Assembly (NCBI GenBank): GCA_009829735.1
Contig: CM020619.1
Coordinates: forward strand, 9,972,375 to 10,036,374
Length of the DNA: 64,000 bases
From: Pyropia yezoensis
Lineage: Eukaryota > Rhodophyta > Bangiophyceae > Bangiales > Bangiaceae
Direction of reading: 5' to 3'
In this document: piece after piece, positions 42,062-52,000 of the stretch
How positions within the stretch are numbered: position 1 is the stretch's first letter
How the letters are laid out: each line of letters starts with the position of its first letter
The notes under the pieces: model-generated
Databases searched by the model: none
What the model was told of the DNA's origin: nothing
Seen by the model: the letters and a program-made list of their open reading frames with translations, nothing else
Program-made: the position numbers and the translations under genes

Positions 42062-42142
42062 ACAACGTGTCTCTGAGAACGCACCGTATACACCGCCACG
42101 CTCCACCAGCCGCCCACCATCGCCGCCACAGGCTGGCCATCG
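42062..42142 (+). repeat. Left arm of an inverted repeat flanking Gypsy copy C
   Basis: Starts ACAACGTGTCTCTGAGA and ends CGCCGCCACAGGCTGGCC. It matches the reverse complement of 61,667-61,747 at roughly nine of ten positions over about 80 bases. The outer end is sharp: similarity stops just outside ACAACGTG on both sides. Without copy C the two arms would lie about 0.29 kb apart inward, forming a unit of about 370 bp like a MITE or foldback element. Confidence 0.6.
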
Positions 42143-42210
42143 CAGCCACCGCGGTGGCGGCGGTGGCGGTGGGGGGGGCAGCAGCCAGCTGGCGGCCGCC
42201 AGGGGGTCGG

Positions 42211-42783
42211 TGTGGTATAAAACTCGATCCTCTCAGACACGTGTCAATATCCCTCGGGGGAAAGGGACAGGTAACGCAGAAAGGGGAACTACGAGAATGG
42301 TATGCCTGTTGCCTCACGTGCCTGCTCGCAGAGCAAACAGATACGCACGGTAGTGCACACGGGGAAGAGGAAAGCAAACGCGCAGTTGTCTTTTTCCCTG
42401 AGGGCGCGGGCCGAGGGCGCCTCGCTGTCCCTCTTAACGTGCATCTGGGGGAACCCCGGCACGTTGGCCCGGTAGCCCCCCCCATAACCCCGAGTGGCCC
42501 CGACCCGAGTCTAACCTCGTCAGGTCGGGGGCCACTATCACTACTAATTCTATTCCCACTCACTAATCTCACACTCAAATTCTCTCAAATCAAGTCCCTC
42601 ACAAATATGCAAAAACACATCAGAAATCCCTCTCTCGCGTGTGGATAGCGTAGTCCACCGCATCCCAGTGCCGGGCACGGGCCACGGCCGCCAACCATCG
42701 CCACACGGCGGGCGTGTTCTGGCACCTGGTGCCCTCTGGTTGCAGTCCCGGGTCGGCGCCAAGTCGGGGCCAGGGATGCTACA
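42211..42783 (-). repeat. 3' LTR of Gypsy copy C
   Basis: 573 bp, reverse orientation, TG...CA ends. It matches the 5' LTR at 60,954-61,526 almost base for base and the LTRs of copies A and B closely. Confidence 0.95.
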
Positions 42784-42798
42784 TAGCTCCCTCCCTAG
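42784..42798 (-). other. Polypurine tract of copy C
   Basis: On the - strand CTAGGGAGGGAGCTA stands directly before the TG of the 3' LTR, the expected site for plus-strand priming. The same 15 bases occur in copy B at 46,648-46,662. A second purine run, a string of 15-16 G on the - strand, lies about 120 bp further inside (near 42,913-42,928) and differs in length between B and C. Confidence 0.7.
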
Positions 42799-42971
42799 TC
42801 CGGCACGTCCTCGGGCCGAACCAGGTGCCACCGTGCACAGCCTCGAGCACGTCTACACCGGTGCCGAGGTCGAGCGTCTTCACCCCGGTCACGATCACCT
42901 GCCCCGATTCTGCCCCCCCCCCCCCCCCGCTCCTTCACCTTGGCCCTCTCGTTCCCCGGAGTCTGGACGGG

Positions 42972-45089
42972 ATGTCCAGTTCCGAGATCCAAGCTGGGCC
43001 CGTGGTTCCGGCGGCGAGTGTTGCGGAGGAGAACTCGGGTAGTCGTGCCCCTCTCCTGCCTCCGGTTCCTCGGATGTCGGTGCCGGCGCCGGTCGCCACG
43101 CCGGGGACGGATCGAGTTCCCCCGGCTTCCGCGATGCACCCGGTCGAGGCCCCCCCGGAGGGTCTCCCGGAGATGCTCCTTGGGCAGGACCCTCTGGCGG
43201 CCCGGCGTTACTCCACGGTGGTTGGCAACGCCGGCGCGGCCCAGTGCCAGCAGGATTGCATGGACCTCTGGCGCAAGGAACTCCAGCGCGGGGTCTTGAC
43301 CGAGATGGACAAGGCACGTCTTCATACGGCGGACCAGATGCGCCTGGCACAAGACCGCTCCCAGAGCTTCTCGGGTTCCTCTTGGGTTGCTCGTCTGGAG
43401 GATCTCCCCTTCGCGCTGGTACTGGATCTACCCTTGACCGAGCGTCGCGTGTCCGCGTCCGTTCTCCGGTGGCCGGAGGAGGAAGGGTACGTCCACCGGG
43501 CGCTCAAGGTCTGGGACGAGGCGCTCAAGGGGTCGGGAAGCTTGAACTGCGACCCCCGTCCGAGCATGGTCGCTCTGGAGCCGCCTTTCTTGACCCGGAA
43601 ATACTCCAAGTTGTCGCCGGCACGGGAGCAGGGTGAGCGACGCGGGCGTCAGCGTGACTTCATCGTGAGCTGCAATCATCAGGAGTTCTGGAAGCTGGAC
43701 AAGGCCAACCGGGCGGCATACTACCCCAAGGTCATCCCGCAGCAGCAGGAAGTCGAGATCCCGGTCGGGTTTGCTCCTTCCAGCATCCCTTGCACCTGGT
43801 ACTTCTTGGACGCCTTGACTCAGGCGTCGATCAAGGGCTTCTTCCATTCAATCCCGTACATGATGTACACGTCCGAGATGACAGTCTTGGCGGCCAACCA
43901 CTGGCTTCACGAGGTCTTGGTGTCCAACCGGCTTTGGTTTCTCCCCGACCTCCTGATGGTCTGGATTGTCGACAAGTTGACCGTCGACTTCCTGTGCAGC
44001 GAGGACGAGGAGTGCAAGGAGCTCTTCCAGGCGATGATCGACTTCCGGCGTCTGGTACCGGTGCATGACCGGAGCTTCTTGAACGCGATTGCCGACCAGA
44101 ACCGCCCGCGTCGGGATGGCTACGGTTGGGCGCAGGTGGTCTACCAGTCTTCTCCGGCTAAGGTGCAGCTGGCGACGCCGCTTCCGGCGTGGCCGCAGCT
44201 AGGTAGCTTTCCTGCTCCGGCCGCCCTTGATCTTCTGCCAGTTGGGCCGCCGGTACAGGAGTCGGGATGGGCCGCGGCGGTCGGTCGGGCGTCTGCGGCG
44301 GCTCCGCTTCCTCCTGTTGCCCCTGTCGCCCCGGTCGCCTCGCCTGAACCGTCACCGGCACGTCCGCGCCCTGTTCCGGCTGTGCCGGTACTTCAAGCTC
44401 CTCCGGCACCGCGCTTGTCTGCGGCGAGTCTGGGAGTGGCCGTGCGGTCGCCGACTACTCCGGTCGCTCTACCCCGGACGCCTTCTTCCAACGCCGGCGG
44501 CGCTGTGCCTCCGCTGGAGTTGGGTACTCCGGTCTCGGGGGCCGTTGTGGACCGTCCGGTAGTGTCATCCTCGGGCCGGTTCGAGATTCCGGCGCCGACT
44601 CTGCGCCTTACCCGCTTCCGGGTGCCTGACTGGTACCTGAACCAAGGTGGTCCAACATGCGACCAGTACGACGTCGGCATGATTGAAGACCAGCTGGGTC
44701 GTCTTCCGGTGCAGGTTGAAGGCGTCGGGTCCTCCCTGGTGCTGGGCACTTACGCCAGTGTCTTGAACGACGTGGTCGACCGGGTGTTTGCTTGCGCGGA
44801 CAGCGGCCAGATGTCGAACAACCCGGTGGTTGGCGAACTTCTGACGACTTTGACGCGGCATGGCTTGGCCCAGCAGTGGTCAGAGACCTTCACGGGCTTC
44901 CAGCGGCGCCGACGGACATATCTGGATGAGCGGGAGCCACCGGCAACTACTGGTACTACTCCGATGGCGTCATACCGGGATGCGCCGCGTCCACCGCACT
45001 ACGTCATCCCGTCTTCCTCCGGTTCCCGTCGTACCGCGGGGGCAGCGCCGGAGGACACTCCCTCGGCTCAGCGTCCGCGCCGAGAGTAG
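42972..45089 (+). CDS. Antisense ORF protein of Gypsy copy C (705 aa, unknown)
   Basis: Encoded on the strand opposite to gag-pol, between the 3' LTR and the end of pol, ending about 145 bp from the pol stop. The start is the ATG opening MSSSEIQAGPVVPAAS. The frame is open further upstream into the LTR, but this ATG is the first after the polypurine and C tracts and is shared by all three copies. It has a globular N-terminal half (about 75-395), a Pro/Ala-rich linker (about 395-530), a second conserved block starting near RFEIPAPTLRLTRFRVPDWY, and a basic C-terminus (RRRRTY). No known domain, signal peptide or membrane span is recognised. It differs from the copy B protein at roughly 15 positions. 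It could be expressed from a promoter in or near the 3' LTR. Confidence 0.75.
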   Translation: MSSSEIQAGPVVPAASVAEENSGSRAPLLPPVPRMSVPAPVATPGTDRVPPASAMHPVEAPPEGLPEMLLGQDPLAARRYSTVVGNAGAAQCQQDCMDLWRKELQRGVLTEMDKARLHTADQMRLAQDRSQSFSGSSWVARLEDLPFALVLDLPLTERRVSASVLRWPEEEGYVHRALKVWDEALKGSGSLNCDPRPSMVALEPPFLTRKYSKLSPAREQGERRGRQRDFIVSCNHQEFWKLDKANRAAYYPKVIPQQQEVEIPVGFAPSSIPCTWYFLDALTQASIKGFFHSIPYMMYTSEMTVLAANHWLHEVLVSNRLWFLPDLLMVWIVDKLTVDFLCSEDEECKELFQAMIDFRRLVPVHDRSFLNAIADQNRPRRDGYGWAQVVYQSSPAKVQLATPLPAWPQLGSFPAPAALDLLPVGPPVQESGWAAAVGRASAAAPLPPVAPVAPVASPEPSPARPRPVPAVPVLQAPPAPRLSAASLGVAVRSPTTPVALPRTPSSNAGGAVPPLELGTPVSGAVVDRPVVSSSGRFEIPAPTLRLTRFRVPDWYLNQGGPTCDQYDVGMIEDQLGRLPVQVEGVGSSLVLGTYASVLNDVVDRVFACADSGQMSNNPVVGELLTTLTRHGLAQQWSETFTGFQRRRRTYLDEREPPATTGTTPMASYRDAPRPPHYVIPSSSGSRRTAGAAPEDTPSAQRPRRE

Positions 45090-45234
45090 TAGTTGGAGGC
45101 AAGGAGGGTGAGGGTCTTGGGAGAAGCGAGGAGGGAAGAGGCAGAGAGAAGGGTTGCTCGAGCGGGTGCTTGGTTTCCCTGATTGTTCCATGCTTGCATT
45201 GCGTGTTCTCCTTGAGATACCCGTTCCCTTCTTC

Positions 45235-46073
45235 TCAATCCTCTTGTTCCGCATCCGTTGCGGGTGAGCTCGTCTCGTCCCGAGGGTCTTGGTTGGCCCC
45301 GTCCTCTTGGTCCTCCTCCGTGTCCGACTCCAGAATCTTGCCGGCTCTGGCCACGGGAGTGCCCTCAATCCCGTTCCGTCGCGTGTAGGCACAGACGTCC
45401 GCGATGGGTAGCCGGTTTGAGGGTTCCCATGTATCATCTGCCGGGTTGAAACCGAACCAGCGTACTCGCAGGTACAGGCGTCCATCTCTCCAGGCATGGT
45501 CGACAAACTTGACGTAGACAAATTCCCGACCTTCTTCTTGGGATAGCCAGGGTATCGCAGTCCGCTTACGCCGGGTCAAGTCCCGTTGGCTTGGCGGTGG
45601 AGCTCGGGTGACATGGTCGCTGCTCACCCGGTACGGAGAGCCATCCACGTCTAGAAGGAAGGTCCAGCCATCCGTATTGAGAATCTCATAAGGTCCATCC
45701 GTCTTAGAGTCCAGCTTCCCCCGGGTCTTGCTATGGTTGTCCACAAAAACCCAGTCGCCACCACCCAGTTCCTTGTTCTTTTCCCGGACACCCTTGTCAT
45801 AGTCCCGCTTGTATCGCTCCTGGGTCTTTGAAATTGACTCCTTGACTCTTGGGAGCAGGAGCTTTAGTTGTTCCAGGAACTCATCCTTTGCCTTGGGACC
45901 TGACTTCAGTGCAGGCTGGAGACCATCCGGTATTCTTTCCAGGGAGAAGTTGGTCAGCCGCCTCGGGGTGACAAAGTCGAGTGGAGCGACTCCCGTTGTT
46001 CGGTGAACTCGGGAGTTGTAGGCTAGAGTGAGGACAGCCAGGAGCTCGTCCCAGTCTTCTTGGTGCTCCTCCA
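45235..46073 (-). pseudogene. pol: 3' part of pol of copy C (integrase end and chromodomain)
   Basis: Carries the end of the integrase and the chromodomain (YLRVRWFGFNPADDTWEP), matching pol of copy A. It is separated from the rest of pol by the insertion of copy B, whose duplicated target CTCCA lies at 46,069-46,073. Confidence 0.9.
46069..46073. repeat. Target-site duplication of copy B (left)
   Basis: CTCCA here and again at 55,730-55,734, directly abutting the outer ends of the two LTRs of copy B. A 5-bp duplication is typical for Ty3/Gypsy integrases. Confidence 0.95.
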
Positions 46074-46647
46074 TGTGGTATAAAACTCGATCCTCTCAGA
46101 CACGTGTCAATATCCCTCGGGGGAAAGGGACAGGTAACGCAGAAAGGGGAACTACGAGAATGGTATGCCTGTTGCCTCACGTGCCTGCTCGCAGGGCAAA
46201 CAGATACGCACGGTAGTGCACACGGGGAAGAGGAAAGCAAACGCGCAGTTGTCTTTTTTCCTGAGGGCGCGGGCCGAGGGCGCCTCGCTGTCCCTCTTAA
46301 CGTGCATCTGGGGGAACCCCGGCACGTTGGCCCGGTAGCCCCCCCCATAACCCCGAGTGGCCCCGACCCGAGTCTAACCTCGTCAGGTCGGGGGGCCACT
46401 ATCACTACTAATTCTATTCCCACTCACTAATCTCACACTCAAATTCTCTCAAATCAAGTCCCTCACAAATATGCAAAAACACATCAGAAATCCCTCTCTC
46501 GCGTGTGGATAGCGTAGTCCACCGCATCCCAGTGCCGGGCACGGGCCACGGCCGCCAACCATCGCCACACGGCGGGCGTGTTCTGGCACCTGGTGCCCTC
46601 TGGTTGCAGTCCCGGGTCGGCGCCAAGTCGGGGCCAGGGATGCTACA
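46074..46647 (-). repeat. 3' LTR of Gypsy copy B
   Basis: 574 bp, reverse orientation, TG...CA ends, apparently identical to 55,156-55,729. It shares two small features with its partner that differ from copy C: a six-T run and an extra G/C in the hairpin arm. This confirms the pairing of LTRs. Confidence 0.96.
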
Positions 46648-46662
46648 TAGCTCCCTCCCTAG
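46648..46662 (-). other. Polypurine tract of copy B
   Basis: CTAGGGAGGGAGCTA on the - strand directly before the 3' LTR, identical to copy C. Confidence 0.7.
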
Positions 46663-46834
46663 CCCGGCACGTCCTCGGGCCGAACCAGGTGCCACCGTGC
46701 ACAGCCTCGAGCACGTCCACACCGGTGCCGAGGTCGAGCGTCTTCACCCCGGTCACGATCACCTGCCCCGATTCTGCCCCCCCCCCCCCCCGCTCCTTCA
46801 CCTTGGCCCTCTCGTTCCCCGGAGTCTGGACGGT

Positions 46835-48952
46835 ATGTCCAGTTCCGAGATTCAAGCTGGGCCCGTGGTTCCGGCGGCGAGTATTGCGGAGGAGAACTCG
46901 GGTCGTCGTGCCCCTCTCCTGCCTCCGGTTCCTCGGATGTCGGTGCCGGCGCCGGTCGCCACGCCGGGGACGGATCGAGTTCCCCCGGCTTCCGCGATGC
47001 ACCCGGTCGAGGCCCCCCCGGAGGGTCTCCCGGAGATGCTTCTTGGGCAGGACCCTCTGGCGGCCCGGCGTTACTCCGCGGTGGTCGGCAACGCCGGCGC
47101 GGCCCAGTGCCAGCAGGATTGCATGGACCTCTGGCGCAAGGAACTCCAGCGCGGGGTCTTGACCGAGATGGACAAGGCACGTCTTCATACGGCGGACCAG
47201 ATGCGCCTGGCACAAGACCGCTCCCAGAGCTTCTCGGGTTCCTCTTGGGTTGCTCGTCTGGAGGATCTCCCCTTCGCACTGGTACTGGATCTACCCTTGA
47301 CCGAGCGTCGCGTGTCCGCGTCCGTTCTCCGGTGGCCGGAGGAGGAAGGGTACGTCTACCGGGCGCTCAAGGTCTGGGATGAGGCGCTCAAGGGGTCGGG
47401 AAGCTTGAACTGCGACCCCCGTCCGAGCATGGTCGCTCTGGAGCCACCTTTCTTGACCCGGAAATACTCCAAGTTGTCGCCGGCACGGGAGCAGGGTGAA
47501 CGACGCGGGCGTCAGCGTGACTTCCTTGTGAGCTGCAACCACCAGGAGTTCTGGAAGCTGGACAAGGCTAACCGGGCGGCATACTACCCCAAGGTCATCC
47601 CGCAGCAGCAGGAAGTCGAGATCCCGGTCGGGTTTGCTCCTTCCAGCATCCCTTGCACCTGGTACTTCTTGGACGCCTTGACTCAGGCGTCGATCAAGGG
47701 CTTCTTCCACTCAATCCCGTACATGATGTACACGTCCGAGATGACAGTCTTGGCGGCCAACCACTGGCTTCATGAGGTCTTGGTGTCCAACCGGCTTTGG
47801 TTTCTCCCTGACCTCCTGATGGTCTGGATTGTCGACAAGTTGACCGTCGACTTCCTGTGCAGCCAGGACGAGGAGTGCAAGGAGCTCTTCCAGGCGATGA
47901 TCGACTTCCGGCGTCTGGTGCCGGTGCATGACCGGAACTTCTTGAACGCGATTGCCGACCAGAACCGCCCGCGTCGGGATGGCTTCGGTTGGGCGCAGGT
48001 GGTCTACCAGTCTTCTCCGGCCAAGGTGCAGCTGGCGACGCCGCTTCCGGCGTGGCCGCAGCTAGGTAGCTTTCCTGCTCCGGCCGCCCTTGATCTTCTG
48101 CCAGCTGGGCCGCCGGTGCAGGAGTCGGGATGGGCCGCGGCGGTCGGTCGGGCGTCTGCGGCGGCTCCGCTTCCTCCGGTTGCCCCTGTCGCCCCGGTCG
48201 CCTCGCCTGAACCGTCACCGGCACGTCCGCGCCCTGTTCCGGCTGTGCCAGTACTTCAAGCTCCTCCGGCACCGCGCTTGTCTGCGGCGAGTCTGGGAGT
48301 GGCCGTGCGGTCGCCGATTACTCCGGCCGCTCTACCCCGGACGCCTTCTTCCAACGCCGGCGGCGCTGTGCCTCCGCTGGAGTTGGGTACTCCGGTCTCG
48401 GGGCCCGTTGTGGACCGTCCGGTAGTGTCATCCTCGGGCCGGTTCGAGATTCCGGCGCCGACTCTGCGCCTTACCCGCTTCCGGGTGCCTGACTGGTACC
48501 TGAACCAAGGTGGTCCAACATGCGACCAGTACGACGTCGGTATGATTGAAGACCAGCTGGGTCGTCTTCCGGTGCAGGTTGAAGGCGTCGGGTCTTCTCT
48601 GGTGCTGGGCACTTACGCCAGTGTCTTGAACGACGTGGTCGACCGGGTGTTTGCTTGCGCGGACAGCGGTCAGATGTCGAACAACCCGGTGGTTGGCGAA
48701 CTTCTGGCGACTTTGACGCGGCATGGCTTGGCCCAGCAGTGGTCAGAGACCTTCACGGGCTTCCAGCGGCGCCGACGGACATATCTGGATGAGCGGGAGC
48801 CACCGGCAACTACTGGTACTACTCCGATGGCGTCATACCGGGATGCGCCGCGTCCACCGCACTACGTCATCCCGTCTTCCTCCGGTTCCCGTCGTACCGC
48901 GGAGGCAACGCCGGAGGACACTCCCGCGGCTCAGCGTCCGCGCCGGGAGTAG
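46835..48952 (+). CDS. Antisense ORF protein of Gypsy copy B (705 aa, unknown)
   Basis: Same protein as in copy C, complete. Landmarks conserved with the distant element 1 are PPFL at residues 204-207, LAANHWLHEV at 306-315, NRPRRDG at 377-383 and an arginine cluster near 642. The middle (about 395-530) is Pro/Ala/Val-rich and probably a flexible linker. No nucleic-acid or enzyme motif is seen. It is not a shifted reading of gag or pol, because it lies beyond them. Known antisense ORFs in some plant Gypsy lineages (Tat/Grande type) hold the same position, but I see no sequence relationship. Possible roles such as regulator, silencing suppressor or accessory structural protein are speculation. 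Confidence 0.78.
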   Translation: MSSSEIQAGPVVPAASIAEENSGRRAPLLPPVPRMSVPAPVATPGTDRVPPASAMHPVEAPPEGLPEMLLGQDPLAARRYSAVVGNAGAAQCQQDCMDLWRKELQRGVLTEMDKARLHTADQMRLAQDRSQSFSGSSWVARLEDLPFALVLDLPLTERRVSASVLRWPEEEGYVYRALKVWDEALKGSGSLNCDPRPSMVALEPPFLTRKYSKLSPAREQGERRGRQRDFLVSCNHQEFWKLDKANRAAYYPKVIPQQQEVEIPVGFAPSSIPCTWYFLDALTQASIKGFFHSIPYMMYTSEMTVLAANHWLHEVLVSNRLWFLPDLLMVWIVDKLTVDFLCSQDEECKELFQAMIDFRRLVPVHDRNFLNAIADQNRPRRDGFGWAQVVYQSSPAKVQLATPLPAWPQLGSFPAPAALDLLPAGPPVQESGWAAAVGRASAAAPLPPVAPVAPVASPEPSPARPRPVPAVPVLQAPPAPRLSAASLGVAVRSPITPAALPRTPSSNAGGAVPPLELGTPVSGPVVDRPVVSSSGRFEIPAPTLRLTRFRVPDWYLNQGGPTCDQYDVGMIEDQLGRLPVQVEGVGSSLVLGTYASVLNDVVDRVFACADSGQMSNNPVVGELLATLTRHGLAQQWSETFTGFQRRRRTYLDEREPPATTGTTPMASYRDAPRPPHYVIPSSSGSRRTAEATPEDTPAAQRPRRE

Positions 48953-49097
48953 TAGTTGGATGCAAGGAGGGTGAGGGTCTTGGGAGAAGCGAGGAGGGAA
49001 GAGGCGGAGAGAAGGGTTGCTCGAGCGGGTGCTTGTTTTCCTTGATTGCTCCATGCTTGCATTGCGTGTTCTCCTTGATATACCCGTTCCCTTCTTC

Positions 49098-52000
49098 TCA
49101 ATCCTCTTGTTCCGCATCCGTTGCGGGTGAGCTCGTCTCGTCCCGAGGGTCTTGGTTGGCCCCGTCCTCTTGGTCCTCCTCCGTGTCCGACTCCAGAATC
49201 TTGCCGGCTCTGGCCATTGGAGTGCCCTCAATCCCGTTCCGTCGCGTGTAGGCACAGACGTCCGCGATGGGTAGCCGGTTTGAGGGTTCCCAGGTATCAT
49301 CTGCCGGGTTAAAACCGAACCAGCGTACTCGCAGGTACAGGCGTCCATCTCTCCAGGCATGGTCGACAAACTTGACGTAGGCATACTCCCGGCCTTCTTC
49401 TGGGGATAGCCAGGGTATCGCAGTCCGCTTGCGCCGGGTCAAGTCCCGCTGGCTTGGCGGTGGAGCTCGGGTGACATGGTCGCTGCTCACCCGGTACGGA
49501 GAGCCATCCACGTCTAGAAGGAAGGTCCAGCCATCCGTATTGAGAATCTCATAAGGTCCATCCGTCTTAGAGTCCAGCTTCCCCCGGGTCTTGCTATGGT
49601 TGTCCACAAAAACCCAGTCGCCACCACCCAGTTCCTTGTTCTTTTCCCGGACACACTTGTCATAGTCCCGCTTGTATCGCTCCTGGGTCTTTGAAATTGA
49701 CTCCTTGACTCTTGGGAGCAGGAGCTTTAGTTGTTCCAGGAACTCATCCTTTGCCTTGGGACCTGACTTCAGTGCAGGCTGGAGACCATCCGGTATTCTT
49801 TCCAGGGAGAAGTTGGTCAGCCGCCTTGGGGTGACAAAGTCGAGTGGAGCGACTCCCGTTGTCCGGTGAACTCGGGAGTTGTAGGCTAGAGTGAGGACAG
49901 CCAGGAGCTCGTCCCAGTCTTCTTGGTGCTCCTCCACGTAGTGCCGTAGCATGTCCACCAGGGTCCGGTTGAATCGTTCCACCTGGCCGTTCGTTTGAGG
50001 GTGGTACGTCGTGGTGTACAAGTTCTCGATGCCCATCAGGTCACAGACTCCTTGGAAGAACAGGGATGCAAACTGGGGACCGTTGTCGGTTAAGACAGAG
50101 TCTGGAGGGCCATAGGCAGCTATCCAGTACTCGCAGAAGGCCGACGTGACATCCAGAGCCGTGATGGTCCTCAGCGGGATTGCTCGAGTGAACTTGGAGA
50201 ACCGGTCACAAATGATGAGCAGGTATATGTTGCCACTGGATGTTTCAGGTAGGGGCCCCAGGATGTCCATGCTTAAGCTTGCAAAGGGCTCCGCCGCAGG
50301 GAATAGGCGTAGCTTAGAAGTCTTCTTCCTCTGGGACAACCGGTTCCTTGCACAAGAAATACAAGCCTCCAGGCACTTATGGACGTCACTGGCCATGGTT
50401 TCCCAGTAATAGTGTCGTCTCATGGAAGCATACATCCGATTGATACCAGGATGTCCGGCCTGGGGAGACGAGTGCTCCAGGCGTAGGATGTCAGCTCGTA
50501 GACTTCGGGGTACGTAAACTTGAGTTGCCCCATCGAAGGGTGACACCCGTACCAGGAGTCCGTCTGTAGACTCGGAGAAGCGACTGTTCCGGTTCAGGTC
50601 CATTTGGTGGCGAAGCTCCAAGCATTGAGGGTCCGTCAATTGTGCCTCCAGCATCCGGTGAATGGTTACCGGTTGATGAGCGTCAGGTGTCTCGTACAGG
50701 GGAGCGTGCCAGCCACGTCCGACATTCGGGAGGATGAAGCAAGGTATTTCCTCCGGGATAGGACCGGTATCGGCTGCAGGAGTCTCCAGCCGGGACATGG
50801 TGTCGGCGCAGTGGTGCTCCCTCCCTGCTCTGGTGCACACCTTGTACTTGAACTCCGAAAGGCGTAGGCGCCACCGGGCGACCCTTCCTTGACTGCTGTC
50901 CATGCATAGCAGCCACCTTAGACTGGCGTGGTCCGTCCGGATGAGGAACTCTTGTCCTTCAAGATATGGACGTAACAGGAAGCAAGCCCAGACGACCGCC
51001 AAGCACTCGCGCTCGGTCGTGGAATAGTTCTTCTCGGCTGGAGTCAAGACGCGACTGTAGTAGCCTATCGGGAGGAAGTGCCCATCAGGTTGCTGCTGGA
51101 GTAGTGAGCACCCTACCTGGACGCCACAGGCGTCAGTCTCCAGAACAAACTGACCCTCCCGCTTGGGTAACGCCAGTACTGGAGTGGTGGTCAGGCGCTT
51201 CTTGAGCTCTTCGAAGGCTGCTGTCTGCTTCTCGTCGAACACCGGGAGTTGTGCTGGAAGCTTCTTGCTAGTAAGCTTGGTCAAGGGCCGGGCAATCAGA
51301 GCGTAGTCTCGTACGAACCGGCGGTAGACGTTGCACATACCCAGGAAGCTCTTGAGTTCCGTCTGGGTTTTAGGTTGCCGTGCATGCCGGAGGGCCTTGA
51401 TGTTCTTCTCATTGACTCGGAGCTCCCCCGGACTCAGCACGTGCCCCAGGTACTCCACCTCAGTCTCAAACAGGTGGCACTTCTCGGCCTTGAGGGTAAC
51501 TCCAGCCTTGGACAGGAGGGCCAGGACCTCTCGAAGGTGCTCCAGGTGTTCCGCTGGGGTCTTGGAGAAAACAATGATGTCGTCCAGGTAGACCAAACAT
51601 GTTCTCCACCTTAGCCCCGACAGGATGATGTCGATGGCTCTCTGGAAGGTTGCCGGAGCATTAGTGAGACCAAAAGGGAGACGCTTGCACCGGAACAGTC
51701 CCATGTGGCACGTGAAGGTAGTCTTGTCCTTGTCCTCGTCAGCCAGAGGGATCTGCCAGTAACCGGCATTACAATCCAGCGTCGAGAAGAGGGTGGCATC
51801 ACCAAGAAAGTCGAGGCAATCATCCATCCGGGGTATCGGGTATACATCCTTGACTGTCATCTCGTTCAGGCGTCTGTAGTCAACGCAGAAACGGAAGTGA
51901 CCGCCAGGTTTCGGGACGACTACCACCGGGAAAGCCCACTCGCCATCAGACGGCTCGATAACATCCATCTTGAGCATCTTGTTAACCTGCTTCTCAATCT

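Noticed and set aside
40843-42240. A 465-codon minus-strand frame
   Set aside because: Consists of degenerate minisatellite units and runs into the LTR of copy C.
46505-46834. Extension of the antisense ORF upstream into the LTR (about 110 more codons)
   Set aside because: That part is LTR, polypurine tract and C-run sequence; the ATG at 46,835, shared by all copies, is the more reasonable start.
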